This document shows positions 45,732-54,371 of a stretch of DNA of 64,000 nt, in pieces. The stretch is from positions 186,001 through 250,000 of the forward strand of contig JANSYM010000004.1 of the NCBI GenBank assembly GCA_024742355.1, written 5' to 3'. The notes under the pieces are model-generated. The model saw only the letters and a list, made by a program, of their open reading frames with translations. It was not told where the DNA came from and did no database searches. The position numbers were made by a program, and so were the translations under genes. Origin of the DNA: Hyphomonadaceae bacterium. Lineage in GTDB: Bacteria; Pseudomonadota; Alphaproteobacteria; Caulobacterales; Hyphomonadaceae. How positions within the stretch are numbered: position 1 is the first letter of the stretch; each line of letters starts with the position of its first letter.

Positions 45732-46994
45732 TTACGAGGTCGCCCCGCCCACCTCGTACGTGTTGTAATTCGTACGGGTCGCAATGTGGTCGGCGATGAA
45801 TTTCGCATCATGCCAGACGCCGCAAATGAAGGACGACTTGCGCGCGGTCTGTAGCGGCAGACCGAGGAAGAACAGGCCGGGTTGATCGGAGATCCCGCGA
45901 TGGTGTTTCGGTTTTCCGGCGTCGTCGAGCGCGTCGGCTTCAAGCCAGGAAAAATCCTGCGCGTATCCGGTCGCCCAGACGATGGAGGTCACGTTCTCCT
46001 TGTGCAGATCGACGTGCAGGACCGGGTTGGCGACGCAGTCAGGTGTTTCGCCGAGATCGTAGGCGTCTTCCTCGAGCGGCAGATCGAGCCCGAAGCGATC
46101 CACGTAAGCGTCCGCTTGCTCCAGGAAGGACACATAATCCGCGTCGGCATGAGCCATGTTCGCGGCGAGATCATCCGCCAGGGTCAGCGTGCCGTCATCG
46201 TAGCCGCTGGTCAGACCGAGCAGGGTCACGCCATCTGCCGCCAAGGCTCGGAAGTCGACAGTCTTACCGCCATCCACACCACTCACCGCGATGGCAACAT
46301 GTCGTCCGCCACTCGGCGGCGGCAGGGTATCCCACTTGCCGAGCACGCCGAGCCACCAAACGCAATCACGACCGCGATAGGCGCGCGGCGGACGCTCTGT
46401 TGGCCCCAATGACAGGAAGACGGATCTGCCGGAATTCTGTAGCTCTTCCGCGATTTGTGCGCCTGACGAGCCGCCACCGACAACAAGTACATTGCCATCC
46501 GGTAGCTGCGCCGGATTCTTGTAATCCGCAGAGTGTATCTGCATCAGGTCAGCCGTTTCCGGAACGATCGGAGGGATGACAGGCGTTTGAAATGGTCCCG
46601 TGGCGGCGACGACATTCTCGGCTTCAAACGTCCCGTCAGATGTTTCGACTGTATAGTGTAGCGTGTTCGGGGCGCGATAGACGCGTTCGACGTTCACACC
46701 GCAGCGAACTGGGACATCAAACTTTTTCGCATAGGCTTCGAAATACGCGACCACGGTATCTTTCGAAACGAAGGAGTCCTGATCGCTGACGTCGAATTTC
46801 ATGCTGGGGAATCGATCATGCCATGCAGGGCCGTTCTGGACCAGGGAATCCCAGCGCTCGCTGCGCCAGCGCTCGGCAATTCGATGTCTTTCCAGGACGA
46901 TATGGGGTACGCCTGAATTGCTCAAATGCTCGCTGAGCGCGAGGCCCGCCTGGCCGCCACCGACGATGACCGTATTGGTTTTCGTCACCTGCAT
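45732..46994 (-). CDS. Flavin-dependent monooxygenase-like oxidoreductase
   Basis: 420 residues from ATG 46994, with GGAG 7-10 bp upstream; longer starts up to 47051 are less supported. FAD motif NTVIVGGGQAGLALSEHL, then an NADPH Rossmann motif VLVVGGGSSGAQIAEEL near residue 170, and ATG-Y near the C-terminus (IVWATGYAQD). This is the CzcO/Baeyer-Villiger or N-oxygenating FMO-like pattern. It stands alone between the KDG kinase and the LysR gene and may belong to the catabolic locus beyond. Substrate unknown. Confidence 0.85.
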   Translation of the reverse strand: MQVTKTNTVIVGGGQAGLALSEHLSNSGVPHIVLERHRIAERWRSERWDSLVQNGPAWHDRFPSMKFDVSDQDSFVSKDTVVAYFEAYAKKFDVPVRCGVNVERVYRAPNTLHYTVETSDGTFEAENVVAATGPFQTPVIPPIVPETADLMQIHSADYKNPAQLPDGNVLVVGGGSSGAQIAEELQNSGRSVFLSLGPTERPPRAYRGRDCVWWLGVLGKWDTLPPPSGGRHVAIAVSGVDGGKTVDFRALAADGVTLLGLTSGYDDGTLTLADDLAANMAHADADYVSFLEQADAYVDRFGLDLPLEEDAYDLGETPDCVANPVLHVDLHKENVTSIVWATGYAQDFSWLEADALDDAGKPKHHRGISDQPGLFFLGLPLQTARKSSFICGVWHDAKFIADHIATRTNYNTYEVGGATS

Positions 46995-47107
46995 TTCGTC
47001 TCCGCTCCCAGTTGTTTCGATTGGGTTGGCTGTCATGCGCGCCATCGACAATCCGGGCGCGCGCAGCCGTCCTCAACAACAGCACTAGTCGTTTGAGAAT
47101 GCTTCGT

Positions 47108-47154
47108 AAAAAGAATAAAAATCATGGATAGCATAACGAAAAGTGATGCTGTCC
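47108..47154 (-). terminator. Probable terminator after the LysR gene
   Basis: On the minus strand, just after the LysR stop at 47171, GGACAGCAT and ATGCTATCC (complement of 47146-47154 and 47126-47134; one mismatch) form a stem with an 11-nt loop. It is followed by a T-rich run (complement of the A-rich 47108-47122). The stem is imperfect, so it could instead be an operator for the monooxygenase gene. Confidence 0.5.
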
Positions 47155-47170
47155 GTGCGGTGAAACGTAT

Positions 47171-48127
47171 CTAGATCGGTGTTTCAGACGCGTCCGTTGC
47201 AGGCTTGGTCAAAAGCGTTCCGGGCCACTTGTCGTCGCTGTGCACCTGGGCGACGGATTGACGAATAAGGTTCATCACAGCGAGCGTCGCTTGCGTCAGC
47301 GGTCGATGCGTCGGGTAGCTCATATAGACGGTGTGAGAGAGCTTTGGCCGGATGACGCGCCGGGCAGTGAGCCCACGTCGATCGAGCCGGTTGTGAATGG
47401 CTGACATGGGTAACAGGGAATAGCCCTGGCGTGCGGCGACCAGTTCAATCGTCGGGTTCAGGGCCGCAGCGACGCGGGTCTTGTTAAGCGCGACACCGCG
47501 TTCTTCAGCAATGTTCGAGATCATCTGGTGAATCCCGTGCTGTTCCTGCGGCATGATCAAAGGAAACTTGGGCAGCTGATCGAACTGTATGTCGCGCGAG
47601 GTCGCGCCTGTTTCGAACGGGCCGGTCAGAAACAGGTCCTCCTCGATCAATGGCTCGACGCCAATGCTGTCGCTCGGCGTTGCCATATAGCTCACCACCA
47701 GGTCGTAAGCGCCGCTTTCGAAGCCTTTCAGAATATTCCCGGCCAGGCCTTCGTCGAGATTCAGGTCAATATTGGTGTATGTGTCCTCCAACAATTGGCA
47801 CAGAGGAACGGTCAACACGTTCAGCGCGCTGGCTGTCATCGCAACCGAGACAAGCCCTTGCGGGTCCCTGGCCATGGTCGAAATATCTTCGCGGGCGCGG
47901 TTGTATTGATTGATGATGCCATGCGCGGAGATCAGGAATTGTTGCCCGGCTTCCGTCAGTTCCATCCCCTTCCGGCTTCGTGAGAACAGAGCCACGTTCA
48001 GGTCTTCTTCAAGCCGGCGGATGCTCTGGCTCAGTGCGGGCTGGACAATGTTCAATCGCTTGGCGGCTTTGGAGAGATTTCCAACCTCGGCGACCTCGAT
48101 GAAATGTTGAATGCGGCGGAAGTTCAT
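47171..48127 (-). CDS. LysR-family regulator of the ring-cleavage locus
   Basis: 318 residues with an N-terminal LysR HTH: IEVAEVGNLSKAAKRLN, IVQPALSQSIRRLEEDL, and the LFSRSRKGMELTEAGQ wing. The C-terminal domain is a NAC/CysB-type ligand-binding fold. Divergent from the first hydrolase of the catabolic locus over 107 bp that contain a large inverted repeat, it most likely activates that locus in response to the aromatic substrate or an intermediate and represses itself. Confidence 0.92.
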   Translation of the reverse strand: MNFRRIQHFIEVAEVGNLSKAAKRLNIVQPALSQSIRRLEEDLNVALFSRSRKGMELTEAGQQFLISAHGIINQYNRAREDISTMARDPQGLVSVAMTASALNVLTVPLCQLLEDTYTNIDLNLDEGLAGNILKGFESGAYDLVVSYMATPSDSIGVEPLIEEDLFLTGPFETGATSRDIQFDQLPKFPLIMPQEQHGIHQMISNIAEERGVALNKTRVAAALNPTIELVAARQGYSLLPMSAIHNRLDRRGLTARRVIRPKLSHTVYMSYPTHRPLTQATLAVMNLIRQSVAQVHSDDKWPGTLLTKPATDASETPI

Positions 48128-48160
48128 GGTGCGGTTTATCTATCATATTTAGTGATGGAA

Positions 48161-48184
48161 CGCATAATAATATTATCTTATGCG
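48161..48184. promoter_or_regulatory. Candidate LysR binding site in divergent promoter
   Basis: CGCATAA at 48161-48167 and TTATGCG at 48178-48184 are perfect 7-bp inverted arms around a 10-bp AT core that itself contains the palindrome ATAATATTAT (48167-48176). It lies between LysR (start 48127) and the hydrolase gene (48235), the expected recognition site for the regulator. Confidence 0.6.
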
Positions 48185-48234
48185 ATAGTTCAATCATCTT
48201 CTATCGTCGGCTTTGCACAAATACGGACCTGTCG

Positions 48235-49053
48235 ATGATTGAACGAGCGTACGTCGCAAATGGGCGCAGCGGACAGCTGCACTACGCACGTGCGGGGCGT
48301 GGTCCCACAATCGTCTGTCTGCACCAGACACCCCGCAGTTGGGACGAGTTTCGCGAAGTGATTCTGCTCCTCCAGGACGAGTTTCAAGTCATTGCCATGG
48401 ATTTGCCGGGAATGGGCGCCTCGTCAGGCGCTGATGAAGGCGCGTCGATCGAAGCTTATGCACGGGCGACTATCATCCTGGTTGAAACGCTCGCATGCGG
48501 GCCGGTGATTCTGTGCGGCCACCATACGGGCGGCGTTGTCGCGATCGAGGCCGCCGCCCAGGCGCCTGAATTGTTCAGTGCGCTCATCCTGTCTTCAACG
48601 CCCTGGATCGACGCGGCCGAGCGAGAAGCCCGACAGCATAAGCAACCCATCGACACGGTGTCGCGAACGCCCGGCGGGGCGCATCTGGTGGAGTTGTGGA
48701 AGCAACGCAGCAAATATTATCCAGAGGATGTTGCGTTCATGGATCGCTTCATCGCTGATGCGATGGTGTGCGCAGACCCTGGCGAGGGGCATAAAGCGGT
48801 CGGGTCTTATGAGATGGAACGGGCCGCCCCGCGTATCTCTTGTCCGGTCCTGCTCGTCGAGCATTCCCAGGACCCATTTGCCAGTCGGCACACCGAGCGA
48901 TTGCGGGACGCGTTTCCGACCGCGGTGCTCGAACGAATTTCAAACGGACGTATCCCCTTAGAGGCCACCGCAGAGCAGTTTGCGCAGATCGTGCGGCCAT
49001 GGGCGCGTCAACATTCTCAAACAATTACCCAAAGAGAAGGGGTCACCTCATGA
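48235..49053 (+). CDS. Alpha/beta-hydrolase-fold protein lacking the nucleophilic Ser
   Basis: 272 residues with the fold intact: LHQTPRSWDEF (oxyanion region), MDLPGMGAS, and the nucleophile elbow VILCGHHTGGVVA. In the elbow the Sm-x-Nu-x-Sm consensus has His97 where Ser, Asp or Cys is expected. The usual C-terminal G-x-H-x-x-x-E is replaced by NGRIPLEATAEQF. It may not be a hydrolase, like other cofactor-free dioxygenase or lyase relatives that reuse this fold. First gene of the catabolic locus; its stop overlaps the Rieske start (ATGA). Confidence 0.8.
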   Translation: MIERAYVANGRSGQLHYARAGRGPTIVCLHQTPRSWDEFREVILLLQDEFQVIAMDLPGMGASSGADEGASIEAYARATIILVETLACGPVILCGHHTGGVVAIEAAAQAPELFSALILSSTPWIDAAEREARQHKQPIDTVSRTPGGAHLVELWKQRSKYYPEDVAFMDRFIADAMVCADPGEGHKAVGSYEMERAAPRISCPVLLVEHSQDPFASRHTERLRDAFPTAVLERISNGRIPLEATAEQFAQIVRPWARQHSQTITQREGVTS

Positions 49054-50255
49054 CTGAACTTCTTCGCCATCCATCCATCGATCCCGAAAAAGCGGCGGCA
49101 GAGAAACGCCGAAAGCTGGACTTTGGTCGGGACTGGAGCGCGTTCCCGGATTATGAAGCGGCCAAGCAAGGCCTGCGCGACTATTGGTATCCGGTGCTCT
49201 GGGCCCGCGACCTCAAGAAAAAGAAGCCGAAAGCGGTCAAACTGTGCGGTGAAAATATCCTGCTGCAACGCGACGCCAAGGGGCATCCCCGGGCGCTGCA
49301 TGATCGGTGTCCGCACCGCGGCGTGCGTCTGTCGCAAGGCAAGCAATGGTGGCCGAACACGGTGTCATGTCCGTATCACGGCTGGACGTTCGATTTGCGC
49401 GATGGCGAATTGAAAGCAGTCATTACGGACGGTCCGGACAGCCGCATGTGTGGCAAGGCTGCGGTGAAAACCTATCCGGCCGAAGAGCGTATCGGTCTGA
49501 TCTGGGTGTTCATGGGCGATGGTGAGCCGCACCCGTTGAAAGAGCAATTGCCAGCTGAGCTCGTCGACCCACCGAAATACGCCGTTGGCGGCCGTATTCA
49601 GGATCGCAAGGGCGATTGGCGGCTCTATGCGGAAAATGGCTTTGATGAAGGGCACGCCAAATATCTGCACCGGACATCGATCTGGCGGATCATGAAAGTG
49701 ATGCCGACCTGGAACAAGATTCATATCGAACGCCACGGGCGCTGGCTCTACCGGGTCGAAGATGAGCGCCATTGGGAAGCGGAGTTTCCAGGTCTCGGCA
49801 AATGGACGAATGAGCGTTGGTTCAAGATCAAGCCGAAACAGCGCCAGGGCAAGTTCATGGGCAATACGGGCGGCGGCAAGACCAATCGCTACATCAAGGA
49901 GCGAGATTTCCCGGGCTTTGCGTCGCTGTCTCTGCCGGGTGTTCTGCGCATCGCTTATCCGCAATTCATTCACTATGAGTTCTACGTGCCCATCGATGTC
50001 GACGAGACCAAATATGTCGGCGTGATGATCCAGTTCAAAAAAGGACTGAGCAAGTGGCTCTACTATCTCCACTATGTGACCGCGATCCGTTGGATGTTCC
50101 ATGGCCATTTCTCGAGCCAGGACCATTGGATGGTTGAAGAGACCAACGCGCCGCCTGAGCGTCTGTATCGGCCGGACGTTTCCATCCTGGAATGGCGCAA
50201 GCTGTTTACTGAAACACATCCATTCCGGGATGAGGAGGAGAAGGCGGATGCTTAG
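49050..50255 (+). CDS. Rieske non-heme iron oxygenase, CarAa/OxoO-like
   Basis: 401 residues from ATG 49050. Rieske [2Fe-2S] ligands are C87 and H89 in CPHRG, and C107 and H110 in CPYHGW. The mononuclear iron region is ENGFDEGHAKYLH (Asp, His, His). GLRDYWYPVLWA, KLCGENILLQR and LPGVLRIAYP ... FEFYVPID-like strands match, as I recall, carbazole 1,9a-dioxygenase CarAa and 2-oxoquinoline 8-monooxygenase rather than benzoate or naphthalene dioxygenases. It hydroxylates a (hetero)aromatic ring using O2 and NADH via ferredoxin/reductase partners, none of which are in the window. Start and stop overlap both neighbours. Confidence 0.85.
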   Translation: MTELLRHPSIDPEKAAAEKRRKLDFGRDWSAFPDYEAAKQGLRDYWYPVLWARDLKKKKPKAVKLCGENILLQRDAKGHPRALHDRCPHRGVRLSQGKQWWPNTVSCPYHGWTFDLRDGELKAVITDGPDSRMCGKAAVKTYPAEERIGLIWVFMGDGEPHPLKEQLPAELVDPPKYAVGGRIQDRKGDWRLYAENGFDEGHAKYLHRTSIWRIMKVMPTWNKIHIERHGRWLYRVEDERHWEAEFPGLGKWTNERWFKIKPKQRQGKFMGNTGGGKTNRYIKERDFPGFASLSLPGVLRIAYPQFIHYEFYVPIDVDETKYVGVMIQFKKGLSKWLYYLHYVTAIRWMFHGHFSSQDHWMVEETNAPPERLYRPDVSILEWRKLFTETHPFRDEEEKADA

Positions 50256-51123
50256 TCTTGATCCCGGAGCCGCGCCCGAAGGACGGATGATCCAGGCCGG
50301 TGACGATGAGTATTACACAATCGAGCTGGGCAGCGGCGATCGGACAATCTTCCTGCTGCATGGTGGCGGACCGGGCTGCACGGCGTGGTCGGATTTCGCG
50401 GTCGTCTCTCGTATGTTTGCCGAGCATTATCGTGTCATCATGCCGGACCTTCTACAGTATGGCCGCTCTTCGAAGAACACGATCAAGGGGCCGATGTGGG
50501 ACTATCATAGCGGTTCGATCACCAAGCTGATGGACAGTCTCGGCGTCGAAAAGGCCGATTTCATCTGCAACAGTTGGGGCGGCACCATCGCGCTGCGCCT
50601 GGCGTCGCGCTTTCCGGACCGTGTCCGCTCATTGACGATTACGGGCTCGATGCCGGTGTTTCGCGGCCCGCTCTGTCCGCTGCCTGAAGGTGGACGCAGA
50701 GGGCGAAATGCGCGGGACATTTATTATGGCGGCGACGAAGGACCGACGCTCGACAAAATGCGTGCGCTGATGGCGCGGCTGGAATGGTACAATCCAGACC
50801 TCATTCCCGAAGAGACCGTGAAGATGCGGTTTGAGCAAAGCCTCAATCCCGAGGAAATGGCGCTTGCGGCCATGTCGGATAATCCGCGTGGCGAGTGGCA
50901 GGAAATGGAACCTGTGCTCAAGGACGTCGCGTGCCCGACCTTGTTCTGCTGGGGGCTGCAGGATGATTTCCTGACGCCGGACTATCCGCTGATGTTGATG
51001 AACATGGTCCAGCGCGGGCAGTTGCATTTGCTCGATGCCTCATCTCACCATTTGCAAGAGGAAAGACCGGAACACTATTTCCACATCGTTCACGGCTTCC
51101 TCCAACAACCGATGACTTATTGA
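50248..51123 (+). CDS. Alpha/beta hydrolase, meta-cleavage-product-hydrolase-like
   Basis: 291 residues from ATG 50248, overlapping the Rieske stop by 8 bp. Intact triad: Ser in FICNSWGGTIA, Asp in WGLQDDFLTP, His in DASSHHLQEERP. The oxyanion motif is LLHGGGPGCTAW, as in BphD/MhpC/CarC C-C hydrolases (HGGGPG). It probably splits the ring-fission product into a carboxylic acid and 2-hydroxypenta-2,4-dienoate, which MhpD then uses. A second hydrolase at 53475 could share this role. Confidence 0.85.
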   Translation: MLSLDPGAAPEGRMIQAGDDEYYTIELGSGDRTIFLLHGGGPGCTAWSDFAVVSRMFAEHYRVIMPDLLQYGRSSKNTIKGPMWDYHSGSITKLMDSLGVEKADFICNSWGGTIALRLASRFPDRVRSLTITGSMPVFRGPLCPLPEGGRRGRNARDIYYGGDEGPTLDKMRALMARLEWYNPDLIPEETVKMRFEQSLNPEEMALAAMSDNPRGEWQEMEPVLKDVACPTLFCWGLQDDFLTPDYPLMLMNMVQRGQLHLLDASSHHLQEERPEHYFHIVHGFLQQPMTY

Positions 51124-51137
51124 GAGGAGCGGCCAAA

Positions 51138-51260
51138 ATGAATCCTATTCGTTTTCTCAAGAACATTTTCGTGGACATCTTGCTCAACCTGACCGGCACC
51201 TGGATTGGTGCGCCCAGGGATAAGCCCTGGAGCGATACGCCTCACTGGAAAGAGGAGTAG
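51138..51260 (+). CDS. Forty-residue ORF in the catabolic locus
   Basis: An ATG with GAGAGGAGC 8-16 bp upstream opens a 40-codon frame: MNPIRFLKNIFVDILLNLTG followed by a hydrophilic tail of about 20 residues rich in Trp and Pro (GAPRDKPW, TPHWKEE). The first half is an amphipathic or membrane-inserting helix. It sits 14 bp after one gene and 5 bp before the next, so it is probably translated. No family recognised. Function could be membrane tethering or a subunit. Confidence 0.55.
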   Translation: MNPIRFLKNIFVDILLNLTGTWIGAPRDKPWSDTPHWKEE

Positions 51261-51265
51261 CGTTC

Positions 51266-52531
51266 TTGGTGTCTCCCGCATCCATTGACGATCTGATTTC
51301 AGACGAACAGCTGACCGAGACGCTCTGCGAGCTCGTGGACACGCCGTCCCCGACCGGCGAAGAGGCTGAGTTGGCGCGCAAGATCTGTGCGCGCCTCGAG
51401 CGCTATGGGGTCGGGTCTGAGGTTCAATCCCTGAATGCCGGACAAGCCAATGCACTTGGCCGCATCGAAGGAGAAGGCGACCGATCGCTCCTGCTGTACG
51501 CGCCGCTCGATACGGTAACGAGCAATTCTGCCGACGAAGACCTGCCCTGGGCGGGACCCGAACTGAGAGACGACATGCGCGTGCACGCTTATGTGCGCGA
51601 TGGTCACATCTTTGGGCTGGGGGCGCATAATCCGAAAGGACATGCGGCGTGTATTATCGAGACTGTCCGTGTGCTGAAACAGTCGGGTGTCGACCTGGCG
51701 GGTGACCTGTTTGTCGGGTTCGGCGCGGGCGGTATGCCGACCCATAGCCGCGCCGGCATGCCTGCGGACACAGGCCACGGCGTCGGGTGTGCCGCGCTCG
51801 TCAAGTCATTGCCGAAGATGGATGGCGCGATCATTGCCAAGTCAGGGACGTCAGTGACCTGGGAAGAAGTCGGCTTCCTCTGGTTCGAGGTGACCGTCGC
51901 CGGAAAACACAATTATGTCGGTGCGCGCCACCTGATGCCCTATGACAATGCCATCGCGAATGCGGCGAAGCTTATCGTGAAACTGGAAGACTGGTTCGAG
52001 GATTATGCCGCGCGGCACGCGTCCGGGTTTTGTCGCCCGCAGGGCACGGTCTCGCACATGTCTGCAGGATGGGAGCGGATGCCGGCCTTCACGCCGGAAT
52101 GTGCAAAATTCCTGATCGATCTGCGCTTCACGCCGGAACAGGCGCCGGCGGATGTCGAGCGTGAGTTTGCTGAGGCGCTGGCGCAATTCAGCGCCGAGCT
52201 TGGCCTGGAAACCAGTTATCGCTGTACGCAGACGATTAACGCCTCGCAGACGCCGCCAACCGACCCGGTTGTCGCAACCGCGATTTCGGTCTGGGAAGAG
52301 CTGCATGGTCGACCGCATGAACCGTTCACCGTGATGTCTGGTGCGACGGATGCCAATATTCTGCGCGGGCTGGGCATCCCCACCGCGCGTATCGGGCTCG
52401 CCAAAGCCAGACTCCCGGATGTGGATTTTGCGCTCGGCATGAACTGCGTCGCGATCAGCGAGCTGCGACAGCTGACCAAATTCCTGACGCTCAGCACATT
52501 GAATTATCTGGGAGGGCGCACCGATGGGTGA
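51266..52531 (+). CDS. M20-fold protein with substituted metal ligands
   Basis: 421 residues from TTG with AGGAG 8 bp upstream. The fold is that of M20/ArgE/DapE peptidases: VDTPSPTGEE, a dimerisation insert near 190-300, and GATDANILRGLGIPTARIG. The metal ligands, however, are replaced. The H-x-D motif reads APLD (Pro80), the bridging Asp is Asn122 in AHNPKG, the Glu-Glu pair is GAGG, and the C-terminal His is missing. It is therefore unlikely to be a classical di-zinc peptidase. It overlaps the dioxygenase by 8 bp, so it belongs to the ring-cleavage pathway, perhaps as a non-canonical hydrolase. Confidence 0.75.
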   Translation: MVSPASIDDLISDEQLTETLCELVDTPSPTGEEAELARKICARLERYGVGSEVQSLNAGQANALGRIEGEGDRSLLLYAPLDTVTSNSADEDLPWAGPELRDDMRVHAYVRDGHIFGLGAHNPKGHAACIIETVRVLKQSGVDLAGDLFVGFGAGGMPTHSRAGMPADTGHGVGCAALVKSLPKMDGAIIAKSGTSVTWEEVGFLWFEVTVAGKHNYVGARHLMPYDNAIANAAKLIVKLEDWFEDYAARHASGFCRPQGTVSHMSAGWERMPAFTPECAKFLIDLRFTPEQAPADVEREFAEALAQFSAELGLETSYRCTQTINASQTPPTDPVVATAISVWEELHGRPHEPFTVMSGATDANILRGLGIPTARIGLAKARLPDVDFALGMNCVAISELRQLTKFLTLSTLNYLGGRTDG

Positions 52532-53465
52532 AATCACGCTCGGTATTGGAGCCTCGCACACAACGCTCATGAACACGCAATGGGCGAAGGTCGATCATCT
52601 CGACGCAGCGCACAGTTTCAGGAACGCCCTGGAACAGGCGAGTCAGGCGCTGCATGCGAGCAAACCGGATCTCGCCATCATTATCGGTTCCAACCATTTT
52701 CGCGGCCACTGGCTCGATCTGATGCCGAGCTTCGCGATTGGCGTCGACGAACTGATCTCAAGCGGCGAGCATGGCACGCCGGAAGGGTCACAAAAGACCA
52801 GTCCGGAACACGCGCTCGCGATTGCCAACGATCTGCTGGCAAGCGGGTTCGACATGTGTTTCTCGACCCGCTTTGTCATTGATCACGGCATCAGCCATGC
52901 GATTCAGTATCTGACGCAGGAAAACCAGATCCCGGTGGTGCCGATCATGGTCAACAGTTTCGCGCCGCCGCTACCAAGCCTCGACCGCTGTCTCGCACTC
53001 GGGGCCGCGATCCGACGCGCGGTTGAGCGCCTGCCGGACGGTCTCAAAGTGGCGGTCATCGGCAGCGGGGGATTGTCTCACCAATTGCCGTTCCCGGACT
53101 GGCGCGCGCCCAAATCAGACAATGATGACTTCCTCGTCGACAGCTGGAAGAACGGACGCGGTGACTGGCAACGGTATGAGAAGCGTCGCCGCGCCATTAT
53201 CGTCAACGCGCCGCCAGATCTGAACGAGGCATTCGACCAGGATTTCCTGGCCGCGCTGTGCGACGGAAAAACACAAGACTGGGCGTCGGGTATTTCTGAA
53301 GACGAACTTGTCGAAACCGCCGGCAATGGCGCCAATGAGGTTCGCAATTGGCTGATCATGCATGCGGCAACCAATTTCGCCCAAGGGCAAACACTCGCTT
53401 ACGCGCCGATACCGGACTGGCTCACGGGCATGGGCGTTTTCATGTGTCAATCAAATGGAAATTAG
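52524..53465 (+). CDS. Extradiol ring-cleavage dioxygenase, LigB/MhpB type
   Basis: 313 residues, the MhpB length. LigB-family hallmarks: GIGASHTTLM (iron His), IIGSNHF, the FVIDHGISHAIQYL segment, and IGSGGLSHQLPFP. It opens a catechol-type ring between a hydroxylated and an adjacent carbon using Fe(II) and O2. Its nearest known activity is 2,3-dihydroxyphenylpropionate 1,2-dioxygenase. The adjoining hydrolases and MhpD/F/E homologues complete a meta-cleavage route. Start overlaps the M20-like gene. Confidence 0.9.
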   Translation: MGEITLGIGASHTTLMNTQWAKVDHLDAAHSFRNALEQASQALHASKPDLAIIIGSNHFRGHWLDLMPSFAIGVDELISSGEHGTPEGSQKTSPEHALAIANDLLASGFDMCFSTRFVIDHGISHAIQYLTQENQIPVVPIMVNSFAPPLPSLDRCLALGAAIRRAVERLPDGLKVAVIGSGGLSHQLPFPDWRAPKSDNDDFLVDSWKNGRGDWQRYEKRRRAIIVNAPPDLNEAFDQDFLAALCDGKTQDWASGISEDELVETAGNGANEVRNWLIMHAATNFAQGQTLAYAPIPDWLTGMGVFMCQSNGN

Positions 53466-53474
53466 GAGATCGAA

Positions 53475-54332
53475 ATGACGATATGGGGAGACCTTCTGGG
53501 TCTGGAATTCGAGGTAAAACATGTAGACGCCAAAGGCGTCAAAACGCGTGCGCTGATCGCCGGAGATGGCGAAGACGTGATCATGATGCACGGAACGTCC
53601 GGGCACATGGAAGCGTTCACGCGCAACATCCGCGCGCATGTCGAGGCAGGGTTTCGCTGTCACTCCATCGATGCGCTGGGCCATGGGTTTACCGGCAAGC
53701 CGGACTATAATTACGAAATCCCGCGCTATGTCGAACACGTCATCAACTATATGGACGCGATGGGGATCGAGAAGGCGCACCTTGCCGGCGAAAGCCTCGG
53801 CGGCTGGACCGCTGCGATCCTGGCGCTGAACCATCCTGAGCGTGTGCGTTCTCTGCAGCTGATCGCGGCTGGGGGTACGAAAGCCAATCCTGAAATCATG
53901 GAGCGGATCAAGAATTCAACCACAGCCGCGGTGACGGAAGATGACATCGATCTCACGCGTAAGCGCCTGCAATTGCTGATGCATGACAATGCTGACGCGA
54001 CTGAGGAATTGGTTGAAACGCGCTACACGATTTATCACCAGCCGGACTTCCAGAACAATCTCCACAATCTGCTCTGCTTGCAGAATATGGAAATTCGCCA
54101 GCGCAACATGATGCAGCCGGAACAGTTGCAGCAGATCAAGGTGCCGACGCTGATCATCTGGGGCCGCAACAACCCGTTCGGGGAAGTGCCAGAAGCCGAC
54201 AAGATGCACGAGAATATTGCCGGTTCGAAACTGGAGCTTTTCGACGAGTGCGGACACTGGCCGCAGCACGAATGCCCTGACCTGTACAACCGGATCGCGA
54301 TCGCGTTTCTCCAGGAAAACAGCGGCAACTAG
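53475..54332 (+). CDS. Alpha/beta hydrolase, second C-C hydrolase candidate
   Basis: 285 residues, AGGAG 7 bp before ATG. Oxyanion HGTSGHMEAF, Ser in LAGESLGGWTA, and His in DECGHWPQHE are present. The usual acid position WG-x-x-D-P reads WGRNNPF, so Asp is replaced by Asn and the acid may come from elsewhere. IDALGHGFTGKP is normal. It sits between the extradiol dioxygenase and MhpD, exactly where a meta-cleavage-product hydrolase is expected. Confidence 0.82.
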   Translation: MTIWGDLLGLEFEVKHVDAKGVKTRALIAGDGEDVIMMHGTSGHMEAFTRNIRAHVEAGFRCHSIDALGHGFTGKPDYNYEIPRYVEHVINYMDAMGIEKAHLAGESLGGWTAAILALNHPERVRSLQLIAAGGTKANPEIMERIKNSTTAAVTEDDIDLTRKRLQLLMHDNADATEELVETRYTIYHQPDFQNNLHNLLCLQNMEIRQRNMMQPEQLQQIKVPTLIIWGRNNPFGEVPEADKMHENIAGSKLELFDECGHWPQHECPDLYNRIAIAFLQENSGN

Positions 54333-54371
54333 CGCCGTTCAACGGACCAAAAAACGACACGAGGACTGCAC

